From: Pseudomonas laurylsulfativorans
GTDB taxonomy: Bacteria; Pseudomonadota; Gammaproteobacteria; Pseudomonadales; Pseudomonadaceae
Assembly: GCF_002906155.1 (NCBI RefSeq)
Contig: NZ_MUJK01000001.1
Span: forward strand, 1,116,001 to 1,180,000
Reading direction: 5' to 3'
DNA length: 64,000 bases
The first letter of the stretch is position 1. Every line of letters starts with the position of its first letter. Shown piece by piece: positions 44,195-52,770 of the stretch. The notes under the pieces were generated by a model. It was given only the letters and a program-made list of their open reading frames with translations, was not told where the DNA came from and did no database searches. Made by a program: the position numbers and the translations under genes.

Positions 44195-45685
44195 ATGAAA
44201 AACGCAATATCACCCACAAGAAATGAAAACTTTTCTGACTGGTATCAACAAGTGATTATCCAGTCGAAAATGGCTGAGAACTCTCCAGTTCGAGGCTGCA
44301 TGGTTATCCGTCCTTGGGGGTATGGCATATGGGAGCAGATTCAACGAGAACTTGATAAGAAAATCAAAGACACAGGACATTCAAACGCATATTTTCCACT
44401 TTTGATTCCGTTATCCTTTCTTCAAAAAGAAGCCGAGCATGTTGAAGGCTTTGCCAAAGAGTGCGCAGTGGTAACGCATCACCGTCTCGAAAAGTCGACG
44501 GATGGACCGCTTGTTCCCGCAGGAACACTAGAAGAACCGTTGATCATCAGGCCCACCAGTGAAACGGTCATCGGCGCATCCTTTTCACGATGGGTACAAA
44601 GCTATCGGGATCTGCCTCTGCTTATCAATCAATGGGCGAACGTACTGCGCTGGGAAATGCGTCCCCGGATTTTCCTGCGCTCATCGGAGTTCCTATGGCA
44701 GGAAGGTCACACCGTTCACGCAACTCATGATGAGGCCTTGGTCGAAACGCTAAAGATGTTGGATATCTATGAGCGCTTTACTACCGAGCACTTGGCCATA
44801 CCAGTAATCAAGGGCGAAAAGTGCTCCTGGGAACGATTTCCAGGTGCCGTCAGCACCTATACCATTGAAGCGATGATGCAAGACGGCAAGGCCCTGCAAG
44901 CAGGTACTTCTCATTTTTTAGGCCAGAACTTCGCACAGAGTTCAGACATCCGCTTCGTGAACAAAGAAGGGATAAAAGAACTGGCATGGACCACGTCTTG
45001 GGGAGTATCCACGCGACTGATCGGAGCGATGATCATGGCCCATGGTGACGATGATGGACTAGTACTCCCGCCCCTCGTGGCACCGACGCAGGTCGTCATT
45101 ATCCCGATCGTGCGCAACGAACAGAATGCAGATGCCATTCATGACTACTGCAAAAAACTGCAAAAGCAGATTTGTCGGAAGAAACTGAAGGGGCAAAACC
45201 TTCGGGCCAGTGTTGATTGGCGGGACATGAACAGTGGCGAAAAAAAGTGGTATCACATCAAGCGTGGCGTCCCTGTCCGGATCGAGATTGGCATAAAGGA
45301 ACTGGAGCAAAATATGGTGTCCTATTCCATTCGAAACAACTCCAAAACCACTCTCAAATTTGACGCTGAAAATTTCGTTAACAACATCTCGAAAACACTG
45401 AATGCCCTTCAAAAAGACATGTTGGAAATGGCACAGAAGAAACTGTCAGACAACACCACAATGGTCACAACTCTGGGAGAATTCAAAGAGCGTTTCAAAC
45501 AGAATGCAAAACTTAACGCCTTTGTTCTCGCCCCCTTCACAGAAGATGAAAACGTTGAAAAAGCCATCGGAGAACTTGGAGCAACCGTTCGCTGTATCCC
45601 GCTAAAACAACCTGGCATTTCTGCAACCTGTTTATTCACCGGCCGTAAGACGAACACTTGGGCACTTTATGCAAAGTCATATTGA
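44195..45685 (+). CDS. Second prolyl-tRNA synthetase, archaeal/eukaryote-type
   Basis: 496 residues. Class II motifs are intact: QWANVLRWEMRPR with FLRSSEFLWQEGHT (motif 2), GVSTRLIGAM...HGDDDGLVLPP (motif 3). It lacks the roughly 180-residue editing insertion of the usual Pseudomonas ProRS (about 570 residues) and carries the C-terminal extension ending in WALYAKSY found in archaeal, eukaryotic and some bacterial enzymes. Two of four zinc Cys positions remain (VRCIP, TCLF). Base composition and codon use are visibly more AT-rich than both flanks, indicating transfer. A spare aaRS often gives resistance to a tRNA-synthetase inhibitor; that is inference. Confidence 0.9.
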   Translation: MKNAISPTRNENFSDWYQQVIIQSKMAENSPVRGCMVIRPWGYGIWEQIQRELDKKIKDTGHSNAYFPLLIPLSFLQKEAEHVEGFAKECAVVTHHRLEKSTDGPLVPAGTLEEPLIIRPTSETVIGASFSRWVQSYRDLPLLINQWANVLRWEMRPRIFLRSSEFLWQEGHTVHATHDEALVETLKMLDIYERFTTEHLAIPVIKGEKCSWERFPGAVSTYTIEAMMQDGKALQAGTSHFLGQNFAQSSDIRFVNKEGIKELAWTTSWGVSTRLIGAMIMAHGDDDGLVLPPLVAPTQVVIIPIVRNEQNADAIHDYCKKLQKQICRKKLKGQNLRASVDWRDMNSGEKKWYHIKRGVPVRIEIGIKELEQNMVSYSIRNNSKTTLKFDAENFVNNISKTLNALQKDMLEMAQKKLSDNTTMVTTLGEFKERFKQNAKLNAFVLAPFTEDENVEKAIGELGATVRCIPLKQPGISATCLFTGRKTNTWALYAKSY

Positions 45686-45700
45686 TCCCTGATCACCTAC

Positions 45701-45730
45701 AGCTCCGCTATTGCGGGGCTGTATTGTTTC
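45701..45730 (+). terminator. Terminator after the second proS
   Basis: ACAGCTCCGC-TATT-GCGGGGCTGT hairpin followed by ATTGTTTCC; stem of ten pairs with one mismatch/wobble. Confidence 0.7.
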
Positions 45731-45781
45731 CAGAGAAGCCAACTTTCCGCCTGCGTTGTAAAAAACTGCATTGCCTGCCCC

Positions 45782-45813
45782 AAAAAAATTCGGAGCCCTG
45801 TTATAAGGCTCCG
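45782..45813 (-). terminator. Terminator of the broken cydAB operon
   Basis: On the minus strand CGGAGCC...GGCTCCG with a 9-nt loop is followed by AATTTTTTTGG. It lies about 120 bp after the DUF2474 gene. Confidence 0.85.
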
Positions 45814-45828
45814 GGTTGATCGCTTTAC

Positions 45829-45896
45829 GTAAGAGCCCGGCTTGCCGGCGATAGCGACCTCAAGTGCCCCATCGCCAGCAAGCCGGCTCCTACAAG
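45829..45896. repeat. REP pair (BIME)
   Basis: GTAAGAGCCCGGCTTGCCGGCGAT (45829-45852) and inverse ATCGCCAGCAAGCCGGCTCCTAC (45871-45893), within the cydAB terminator region. Confidence 0.88.
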
Positions 45897-45930
45897 TCGG
45901 ATTCCGCCGTTGTTTTCTTTGCACACTCCA

Positions 45931-46086
45931 TCAGTGGCTACTCATCCCGGCCGCATGCATCAACAACCGCAACGCCCCCGCCACCACGCCCAACGCAACC
46001 ACACTGCCCAGCCAGATCAGCACCAGCCACCCAAGGCGCTTGTACCAAGGCGCCAGTGCTGGTTCACGGGAATCAATGGTAGCCAT
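45931..46086 (-). CDS. DUF2474 small membrane protein of cytochrome bd operon
   Basis: 51 residues: ATIDSREPALAPWYKRLGW, then one hydrophobic helix (LVLIWLGSVVALGVVAGALRLL) and a short tail. This is the DUF2474 protein commonly encoded after cydAB/cioAB in Pseudomonas, analogous to CydX as a small oxidase subunit. It overlaps the 3' end of the cydB remnant by 14 bp and appears intact, though the oxidase genes upstream are broken. Confidence 0.85.
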   Translation of the reverse strand: MATIDSREPALAPWYKRLGWLVLIWLGSVVALGVVAGALRLLMHAAGMSSH

Positions 46087-46478
46087 CGCCAATCCTCACT
46101 TTGCCGCGGAACCCGTAGTAGCTCCAGACCGTGTACATCAGGATGATCGGCAGGATGAACAGCGCGCCGATCAGGATGAACAACTGGCTGGTCGGTGGTG
46201 ACGCCGCTGCCCACAGGCTGATCGACGGCGGCACGATGTTCGGCCAGATGCTGAACGCCAGGCCGATGTAGCCCAGGAACATCAGCATCAGGGTGAAGGC
46301 GAACGGCCAATGGGTGTGGCGTTGGCGCAGGGTCTTGAGCAGGCCGAACATCGCCAGCAAGGCCAGCACCGCCAGACCACCGATCACCGCCAACAGCAGC
46401 CAGGCCAGGGGCCGGGTGAACAGGCGCATCCGCGATTCGAGCATGCCTTCGGTCTTGACCAGCAACCAGGTGCCGCCG
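46073..46478 (-). pseudogene. cydB: cydB 3' remnant (cytochrome bd oxidase subunit II)
   Basis: Only the C-terminal part of CydB remains: GGTW-LLVKTEGMLESRMR, then helices MFGLLKTLRQRHTHWPFAFTLMLMFLGYIG and the end SYYGFRGKVRIGDGYH. Roughly 130 of about 335 residues survive. Its 5' end is fused to cydA by a deletion; the cydB frame has no natural start codon context here, although an internal ATG/GTG could be used. Residues that line the quinol/heme side in subunit I are not in this piece. Confidence 0.88.
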
Positions 46479-47082
46479 ACAAGCCGACAAAGAACGCCGT
46501 GGCGACGAACGCGGCAATAGCCATGTGCGCCAGGCGGTACGGGAACGACGGGTTGAACACGATGGCCAGCCAGTCCAGCGGCATTACTCGACCGTCGACG
46601 ATCTCGAAGCCCTGGGGCGTTTGCATCCAGCTGTTAGAGGCGAGAATCCAGAAGGTCGAAATCAGCGTGCCGATGGCGACCATGACCGTCGAGAAGAAGT
46701 GCAAGCCGCGCCCTACCCGGTTCCAGCCGAACAGCATGACCCCGAGGAAACCGGCTTCGAGGAAGAACGCCGTGAGCACTTCATAGGTCAGTAACGGCCC
46801 GGTGATGCTGCCGGCGAAATCGGAGAAACGGCTCCAGTTGGTGCCGAACTCGTAGGCCATGACCAGCCCCGAGACCACGCCCATGCCGAAGTTGACAGCG
46901 AAGATCTTCGACCAGAAATGGTAGAGATCGCGGTAAGTGTCGTTGTGGGTCTTCAGCCAAAGCCCTTCGAGCACCGCCAGGAAACTGGCCAGCCCGATGG
47001 TAATGGCGGGAAAGATGATGTGGAACGAAACCGTGAACGCGAATTGAATGCGCGCCAGGTCCAGTGCCTCCAGGTTAAACAT
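46479..47082 (-). pseudogene. cydA: cydA 5' remnant (cytochrome bd / cyanide-insensitive oxidase subunit I)
   Basis: The first about 201 residues of CydA/CioA are intact (NLEALDLARIQFAFTVSFHIIFP with the heme b595 His region; HMAIAAFVATAFFVG with the heme b558 His). The normal protein is about 480 residues. At about 46479-46490 the sequence jumps into cydB out of frame, so translation continues with 31 unrelated residues. TTGTCGGC occurs twice in tandem at the junction (minus strand), consistent with a microhomology-mediated deletion of about 1.5-1.8 kb. The oxidase cannot be functional from this locus. Confidence 0.9.
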
Positions 47083-47121
47083 GTCGAAATCCTCATCGAG
47101 GCTTTGAAGGATATAAACCTT

Positions 47122-47147
47122 TAGGAGCCGGCTTGCCGGCTCCTACA
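47122..47147. repeat. Single REP palindrome
   Basis: TAGGAGCCGGC-TT-GCCGGCTCCTA, a compact perfect palindrome between cydA and the truncated molybdoenzyme gene. Confidence 0.85.
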
Positions 47148-47179
47148 GTCGTTACAGAGATGTAATGAGCGGCCTGATG

Positions 47180-48025
47180 CTAGGCGGCGGACGTCGAAAT
47201 CCGGTTGCTGGCCTTAGCCTGCTCCAGCCGGATGGCGACGAACTTGGAAGTCGGGGTGAAGGTGCGGTCACCGTAACTTTCCAGTGGCACCAGCGGATTG
47301 GTCTCGGGGTAGTACGCCGCCGCCTGACCGGCCGGAATGTCGTAGGCGATCAGGGTGAAACCGCTGACCCGGCGCTCGCGCTCGTCGTCCCACAGCGCCA
47401 CCAGGTCGACCTTCTGCCCCGGTTCGAAACCCAGCCGACGAATGTCCTGCTCGTTGGCGAACACTACGTCGCGCATGCCGTACACCCCGCGATAACGGTC
47501 ATCCAGGCCGTACAGCGTGGTGTTGTACTGATCGTGGGAGCGCATGGTCTGCAGTATCAGGGGCGGCTTGACCGGCAGGTTGCGCACGCCTTCGCTGATC
47601 AGGTGCTCGGGCAGCACGCTCGGGGTGAACTGGGCTTTGCCGCTGGCGGTTTTCCAGATGCGTTTGGCCGCGTCGTTGGGCATCGGGCGAGTCAGGCGGC
47701 CCTGGTACTCCAGCCAGTAATCGCTCTGCTCGGCCAACGCCGAGACGCTGTATTTGTTGAAGAAGGCCGGGTCGACCAAACGGCCCGTGGCTTCCCAGTT
47801 AACGGCCTTGGCGCCGTTTTCACAGAACTTGACCATGCCGCTTTCCGGCGACTCGCCCCAGGCGCAACCGGGACAGTCGAACCCACCGTTCTGGTTGGTC
47901 TTGAGCATGGCGCGAATGTTCTTCAGCGCGTTTTCACTGCCCAGCCAGTTCTTGGTGACAGCAATCAGCGCACCCCAACCGGCGGCGGCACCTTTATAGG
48001 GTTTGTATCGGTCGACTTGAGACAT
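47180..48025 (-). pseudogene. YdeP/FdhF-family molybdoenzyme, internally deleted in frame
   Basis: 281 codons open from ATG 48025 against about 760-780 in the family. Residues 1-115 match the N-terminus (YKPYKGAAAGWGALIAVTKNWLGS; FDCPGCAWGE with the FeS-associated Cys pair; DYWLEYQGRLTRPM). The frame then jumps at about 47670-47690 to the C-terminal part (RIWKTASGKAQFTP; LILQTMRSHDQYNTTLYGLDDRYRG, cofactor contact region). About 480 residues, including most of the molybdopterin-binding core, are missing, yet the frame is preserved. A shortened protein could be made but should not bind cofactor normally. Confidence 0.85.
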
Positions 48026-48484
48026 GGTACTTCTCCGTGACAATGCACACAGGCTTCGACCTGATTCAGGTCATTGTTCGATTTGCGGAGAAAGCATATG
48101 AATGGCGTTTAAATATTGTCTAATCGCTATTTATGACCACATTATCGAAACGCTCTATCACGTGTTTTTTACGTTATTTTTCAATAATTTATAATATTTT
48201 AAAGTCCTTATTAAAACAAAATAAAGTTCATCATAGACCCGGTCGATCACCCGGTTATTAATAGTGATTGGACGCCAGCCAAAGTTACTCTTAGCCTGCG
48301 TTCAACAAGTCCGTTATCGGCGCAATATCTGTAGGAGCGAGCTTGCTCGCGATGGACTCAAGAACACCGCGTTCAGCCAGTAAGTACGCGTAATCGTTAA
48401 CGACCATCGCGAGCAGGCTCGCTCCTACAAAGACCAAACCCGTTTAACGGAACATTCATTCAATGCGTGCCAAGTGAGGGTGTC
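48026..48484. promoter_or_regulatory. Divergent promoter region with REP pair
   Basis: 459-bp gap. Near the molybdoenzyme gene is a perfect palindrome GACCTGATTCAGGTC (48058-48072); it also contains TGA-N6-TCA, the core of CRP/FNR-type sites. An A/T-rich stretch (48100-48240) follows, then a REP pair (48330-48429: TGTAGGAGCGAGCTTGCTCG and its inverse), then moaA. No gene seen. Confidence 0.5.
48330..48429. repeat. REP pair (BIME)
   Basis: TGTAGGAGCGAGCTTGCTCG (48330-48349) and inverse GCGAGCAGGCTCGCTCCTACA (48409-48429); spacer again carries TCGTTAACGACCATCG. Confidence 0.92.
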
Positions 48485-49483
48485 ATGTCAGAACAAGTCC
48501 TGATCGATGGGTTCGCAAGGCGCGTGGACTATCTGCGGATGTCGGTCACCGACCGCTGCGATTTCCGTTGCGTGTATTGCATGGCCGAGGACATGCAGTT
48601 TCTGCCGCGCCAACGGGTGCTGACCCTGGAAGAGATTTATCAGTTGGCCGAAAGCTTCGTGGCGCTGGGCACCCGCAAGATCCGCCTGACCGGGGGCGAG
48701 CCGCTGATCCGCCCGGGGGTGGTGCAACTGTGCGAGAAGATCGCCGCCCTGCCCGGCCTGCGAGAACTGTGCATGACCACCAACGGTTCGCAGCTGGCCA
48801 AACTGGCCGGGCCGTTGTTCGACGCTGGGGTCAAGCGCCTCAACATCAGCCTCGACTGCCTGGACCCGCAACGCTTTCGCGAACTGACCCGGACCGGTGA
48901 TCTGGCGCAAGTCATCAAGGGCATCGACGCGGCCAACCAGGCGGGATTTCGCAACACCAAACTCAATTGCGTTGTGATGAAAGGCCGCAACGACCACGAG
49001 ATCAACGATCTGGTGAGCTTCGCCATCGACCGTAACCTCGACATCTCCTTCATCGAGGAAATGCCGCTGGGCACCATCGATGAACACAGCCGCGCCGAAT
49101 CGTTTTTCGCAAGCAGCCAGGTCCGCGAACGCATCGCCGAACGCTACACTTTGATTGATTCCGCCGAGTCGACCCAGGGTCCGTCGCGCTACTGGCGCCT
49201 GGCTGAGGCACCGCAGATTCGCCTGGGGTTCATCTCACCCCACAGCCACAACTTTTGCGGCACCTGCAACCGGGTGCGCCTGACCGTGGAAGGACGTCTG
49301 CTGCTGTGCCTGGGCAATGAGCACTCGGTGGATCTCAAGGCTGTCTTGCGCAGCCACCCCGGACAACCCGAGCGCCTGGAAAAAGCCATTATCGAGGCGA
49401 TGAAACTCAAGCCTTATCGACACAATTTCGAAGTGAACGACGATGTTCAGGTCATTCGCTTCATGAACATGACGGGCGGCTGA
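48485..49483 (+). CDS. moaA: GTP 3',8-cyclase MoaA
   Basis: 332 residues. Radical [11 protein letters not shown] cluster (about residues 23-30), SAM-binding TGGEPL, the second cluster in [19 protein letters not shown] near residue 258-275. MoaA catalyses the first committed step of molybdenum cofactor synthesis, forming 3',8-cyclo-GTP. It ends in ...MNMTGG: the family's conserved C-terminal GG tail is present, so it is full length. ATG 48485 after GAGGGTGTC. Confidence 0.95.
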   Translation: MSEQVLIDGFARRVDYLRMSVTDRCDFRCVYCMAEDMQFLPRQRVLTLEEIYQLAESFVALGTRKIRLTGGEPLIRPGVVQLCEKIAALPGLRELCMTTNGSQLAKLAGPLFDAGVKRLNISLDCLDPQRFRELTRTGDLAQVIKGIDAANQAGFRNTKLNCVVMKGRNDHEINDLVSFAIDRNLDISFIEEMPLGTIDEHSRAESFFASSQVRERIAERYTLIDSAESTQGPSRYWRLAEAPQIRLGFISPHSHNFCGTCNRVRLTVEGRLLLCLGNEHSVDLKAVLRSHPGQPERLEKAIIEAMKLKPYRHNFEVNDDVQVIRFMNMTGG

Positions 49484-49488
49484 AACCC

Positions 49489-50388
49489 ATGATCGTGAGA
49501 CCCAAACCCAACCTGATCGGCGTCCTGACGTCCCTCAAGGGTTCGATCGCCAAGCGCATTGCCTGGCGCAGCCTGATGGTGACGCTGCTCGCCTCGGCCA
49601 TTGTGCTCATCGAAACCCTGCACCCCAGCTACTTTTCCAAGGTCAGCGCCACGCCCTTCACGCTGCTGGGTTTGTCACTGTCGATCTTCATGAGCTTTCG
49701 CAACAACGCCTGTTATGACCGCTGGTATGAAGCGCGCAAGGCGTGGGGCGATGTGATCGTGGAGGTCCGCTCGATGATTCGTGAAACCCTGGTGATCAAG
49801 GACACAGATGAGCGACACACGATCCTCAGCAACCTGTGCGGCTTTGCCCATGCTCTCAACGCGCGCCTGCGCCAGGAAAACGAACTGGCCGCCAGTGGTG
49901 ACTGGCTGCACCCGATGCCCAAGGGCAACACCACGGACATCAGCGGGCAAATACTGATGCAGGTCGGTCAGCAGTGTTCGACACTCAACGAGTCCGGGGT
50001 GATCAACGACTGGCGCTACACACTCATGGCCAACCACCTGGCCAGCCTGACCCGCGCCCAGGCGATCTGTGAACGAATCAAGAACACCCCGCTACCCTTT
50101 CCCTACACCCTGCTGCTGCACCGCACCATCTACCTGTTCTGCATCCTCCTGCCGTTTGCCATGGCCGAACCCTTGGGCTGGCTGACACCGATTTTCACCG
50201 CGATTGTCAGCTACACCTTTTTTGGCCTGGACGCGATTGCCGACGAACTGGAAGACCCCTTCGGCCGCGACGAAAACGACCTGCCCACCGACGCCATCGT
50301 GCGCAACATCGAGCGCGATGTGCTGGCGGCCCTGGGCGTGACAGAGTTGCCGCCACAACTGGAGCCGGTGGATTTTGTTCTGAACTGA
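49489..50388 (+). CDS. Bestrophin family (UPF0187/YneE) membrane protein
   Basis: 299 residues. Hydrophobic helices near 28-45 and 60-75, followed by FRNNACYDRWYEARKAWGDVIVEVRSM, the family hallmark; later LPFPYTLLLHRTIYLFCILLPFAM and the acidic stretch DELEDPFGRDENDLP typical of bestrophin calcium-clasp-like regions. Bacterial members form pentameric ion channels. The gene starts 5 bp after moaA. Confidence 0.9.
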   Translation: MIVRPKPNLIGVLTSLKGSIAKRIAWRSLMVTLLASAIVLIETLHPSYFSKVSATPFTLLGLSLSIFMSFRNNACYDRWYEARKAWGDVIVEVRSMIRETLVIKDTDERHTILSNLCGFAHALNARLRQENELAASGDWLHPMPKGNTTDISGQILMQVGQQCSTLNESGVINDWRYTLMANHLASLTRAQAICERIKNTPLPFPYTLLLHRTIYLFCILLPFAMAEPLGWLTPIFTAIVSYTFFGLDAIADELEDPFGRDENDLPTDAIVRNIERDVLAALGVTELPPQLEPVDFVLN

Positions 50389-50411
50389 CACTCAAGAAAC
50401 ATGCAAAAAAC

Positions 50412-50441
50412 GGTGGGCGCGAGCCTGCTCGCGATAACGGT
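50412..50441. repeat. Orphan REP unit
   Basis: GGGCGCGAGCCTGCTCGCGATAACGG, a single REP arm immediately before the moaD remnant. Confidence 0.7.
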
Positions 50442-50465
50442 GGGTCAGGCAATATCTCTGTTGGA

Positions 50466-50524
50466 TGACCGACAGCCTCAAGACCATTGAAGACGTGCGC
50501 CAATTGCTAATGGCCGGGGGTTGA
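50466..50524 (+). pseudogene. moaD: moaD remnant (molybdopterin synthase small subunit)
   Basis: A 19-codon frame, MTDSLKTIEDVRQLLMAGG-stop, directly upstream of moaE. T(I/V)(E/D)DVRQLL is a central MoaD helix and the terminal GG-stop equals MoaD's essential C-terminal diglycine. The N-terminal beta strand and about 45 residues between the two pieces are missing, compared with the usual about 80-residue protein. Call rests on position (moaD precedes moaE) and the two short matches. Confidence 0.5.
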
Positions 50525-50527
50525 GCC

Positions 50528-51016
50528 ATGACGGTTCGAATCCAGCGCGAAGTGTTCGACGTCGGCCAGTTGAACGACAGCCTGCAAGCCAACGATCCGG
50601 GGGTGGGTGCCGTGGTCAACTTCGTCGGCTACGTGCGCGACATCAATCAGGGTGAAACAGTCGCCGGGCTGTTCCTGGAGCACTACCCAGGCATGACCGA
50701 ACGTTCTCTGCAAACAATCGTCGACAATGCCATGGCCCGATGGCCACTGCGGGCCGTGGAGATCGTGCATCGGATCGGCCCGTTGTCGATCAGCGAGCCG
50801 ATTGTGTTTGTCGGCGTCAGCAGCCAGCATCGTCAAGCCGCTTTCGAAGCCTGTGCATTCATCATGGACTACCTGAAAACCGACGCGCCATTCTGGAAAC
50901 GCGAGGACGTGGCATCCGGCGCACGCTGGGTCGATGCCCGGGACAGCGACCGCTCAGCCGTCGCGCGCTGGGCGGATGCGCAACATCAGGCGACTACCCA
51001 ACGCGCTCCGGCGTAG
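50528..51016 (+). CDS. moaE: Molybdopterin synthase catalytic subunit MoaE
   Basis: 162 residues. Family motifs: GAVVNFVGYVRDINQGETVAGLFLEHYPGM, IVHRIGPLSISEPIVFVGVSSQHR and FIMDYLKTDAPFWKRED with the catalytic Lys pair (K in DYLKTDAPFWK). It would transfer sulfur from thiocarboxylated MoaD to precursor Z. Its partner moaD is reduced to a fragment immediately upstream, so MoaE needs a MoaD from elsewhere in the genome. Confidence 0.93.
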   Translation: MTVRIQREVFDVGQLNDSLQANDPGVGAVVNFVGYVRDINQGETVAGLFLEHYPGMTERSLQTIVDNAMARWPLRAVEIVHRIGPLSISEPIVFVGVSSQHRQAAFEACAFIMDYLKTDAPFWKREDVASGARWVDARDSDRSAVARWADAQHQATTQRAPA

Positions 51017-51060
51017 CTACAGTCATGGGCTCAACGTGACTTTGCACAAGGAACTCCCGC

Positions 51061-52407
51061 TTGAGCCCCACGCCCTCCCCGATCACGCAACAGCCCCGGT
51101 CAATCAGCCTGCGCGAAGCCTTCCTGTTCTGGCTCAAGCTCGGCTTCATCAGCTTTGGCGGGCCGGCGGGGCAGATTTCGATCATGCATCAGGAACTGGT
51201 CGAACGCCGGCGCTGGATCTCCGAACGGCGCTTCTTGCATGCGCTCAACTACTGCATGTTGCTGCCCGGGCCCGAGGCTCAGCAATTGGCGACCTACATC
51301 GGCTGGCTGATGCACCGGACCTGGGGTGGCGTGATCGCAGGCGTGCTGTTTGTGTTGCCATCGTTGTTCATCCTGATCGCACTGTCCTGGGTGTACATCG
51401 CCTTTGGTGACGTGCCAGTGGTCGCGGGATTGTTTTACGGGATCAAGCCGGCGGTCACGGCCATCGTGGTGCAGGCGGCTCACCGGATCGGCTCGCGGGC
51501 GCTGAAGAACGGCTGGTTATGGAGCATCGCCGCCGCGTCTTTCGTGGCCATCTTCGTGGTCAATATGCCGTTTCCGCTGATCGTGCTCGGCGCAGCGGTC
51601 ATCGGCTACTTCGGCGGACGACTGGCACCGGAAAAATTCCGGACCGGTGGCCACAGCGCGGCAAAACAGTCCTTCGGCCCGGCGGTGATCGACGACGACA
51701 CCCCAACCCCGGAACACGCCCGTTTCAGTGGTTTGAAACTGGCGCGTCTGGCGGTTATCGGTGCGATTTTGTGGACGCTGCCCATGGCCATGCTCACTGC
51801 ACTGTTCGGCTGGGAAGGCACGCTGACCCAAATGGCCTGGTTCTTCACCAAAGCCGCGCTGCTGACTTTTGGCGGTGCCTACGCCGTACTGCCGTATGTG
51901 TATCAGGGCGCGGTCGGTCACTACGGATGGCTGACGCCGACGCAGATGATCGACGGCCTGGCCCTCGGTGAAACCACTCCAGGCCCCTTGATCATGGTCG
52001 TCGCCTTCGTCGGTTTCATCGGTGGCTACGTGCATCAGGTCTTCGGCCCGGATCAGGCCTTTGTCGCAGGCGCCATCGCCGCCACGCTGGTGACCTGGTT
52101 CACCTTCCTGCCTTCGTTCCTGTTCATCCTCGCCGGCGGGCCACTGGTGGAGTCGACACACAACGAGCTCAAGTTCACCGCGCCGCTGACGGCCATTACG
52201 GCCGCCGTGGTGGGCGTGATTCTCAATCTGGCCTGTTTCTTTGCCTACCATGTGCTTTGGCCCCAAGGCTTCGAAGGACGACTGGACTGGCCTTCGCTGC
52301 TGATCGCCATCGTGGCAGGCATTGCCTTGCTGCACTTCAAGCGCGGGGTGATCGAGGTGTTGATCGGCTGCGCACTGGTCGGCCTCGGGATTCACCTTGC
52401 AGGTTGA
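51061..52407 (+). CDS. chrA: Chromate transporter ChrA (long-chain CHR family)
   Basis: 448 residues with two homologous halves of about six helices. Each half begins with the same pattern: LKLGFISFGGPAGQISIMHQELVERRRWI plus LLPGPEAQQLATYIGW in half one, and TKAALLTFGGAYAVLPYVYQ plus LALGETTPGPLIMVVAFVGF in half two. Exports chromate (or sulfate-like anions). Starts at TTG 51061, with AAGGAACTCCCGC before it. It stands directly after moaE. Confidence 0.92.
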   Translation: MSPTPSPITQQPRSISLREAFLFWLKLGFISFGGPAGQISIMHQELVERRRWISERRFLHALNYCMLLPGPEAQQLATYIGWLMHRTWGGVIAGVLFVLPSLFILIALSWVYIAFGDVPVVAGLFYGIKPAVTAIVVQAAHRIGSRALKNGWLWSIAAASFVAIFVVNMPFPLIVLGAAVIGYFGGRLAPEKFRTGGHSAAKQSFGPAVIDDDTPTPEHARFSGLKLARLAVIGAILWTLPMAMLTALFGWEGTLTQMAWFFTKAALLTFGGAYAVLPYVYQGAVGHYGWLTPTQMIDGLALGETTPGPLIMVVAFVGFIGGYVHQVFGPDQAFVAGAIAATLVTWFTFLPSFLFILAGGPLVESTHNELKFTAPLTAITAAVVGVILNLACFFAYHVLWPQGFEGRLDWPSLLIAIVAGIALLHFKRGVIEVLIGCALVGLGIHLAG

Positions 52408-52770
52408 AGGGCGACCCCCTACTATCCAGCATCCCCGGAGGCTTCGGCCTCCAACGATTTCCGCAGCCGGAAACACGCGCATGAAGCGTATCGTCAACCT
52501 GCCCATGGCCCTGCGCCGCTCGAAACTGCGTCACTCCGCACGTCCGCCGGATAGCGCCCTGTTCGCCTGATCGGCGAGCACCCTTCTTCGCTATCCCTGC
52601 GTTTGCTCAGCGTATGCAATCCCTGTGGGAGCGAGCCTGCTCGCGAATGCGGTGTGCCATTCGACATCAACGGTGAATGACACTCCGCTATCGCGAGCAA
52701 GCTCGCTCCTACAGGTTGCGCACTTCGACTGACCGGCATTGGTTTCTCCCAATTCTGTGTGGACACCGAC
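52408..52770. other. Intergenic region with hairpin and REP pair
   Basis: 363 bp. GGAGGC-TTCG-GCCTCC hairpin (52437-52452), probably the chrA terminator without a strong U tract. A short frame 52481-52570 (about 29 codons, KRIVNLPMALRRSK...) has no recognisable family and no clear ribosome-binding site, and could be a remnant. A REP pair at 52624-52714 follows. Confidence 0.5.
52624..52714. repeat. REP pair (BIME)
   Basis: TGTGGGAGCGAGCCTGCTCG (52624-52643) and inverse CGCGAGCAAGCTCGCTCCTACA (about 52692-52713). Confidence 0.9.

Noticed and set aside
48058..48073. FNR/Anr-type site (TGA-N6-TCA) before the truncated molybdoenzyme
   Set aside because: Outer bases do not match TTGAT...ATCAA and the site is only about 33-48 bp from the start codon, so I kept it only as part of the gap description.
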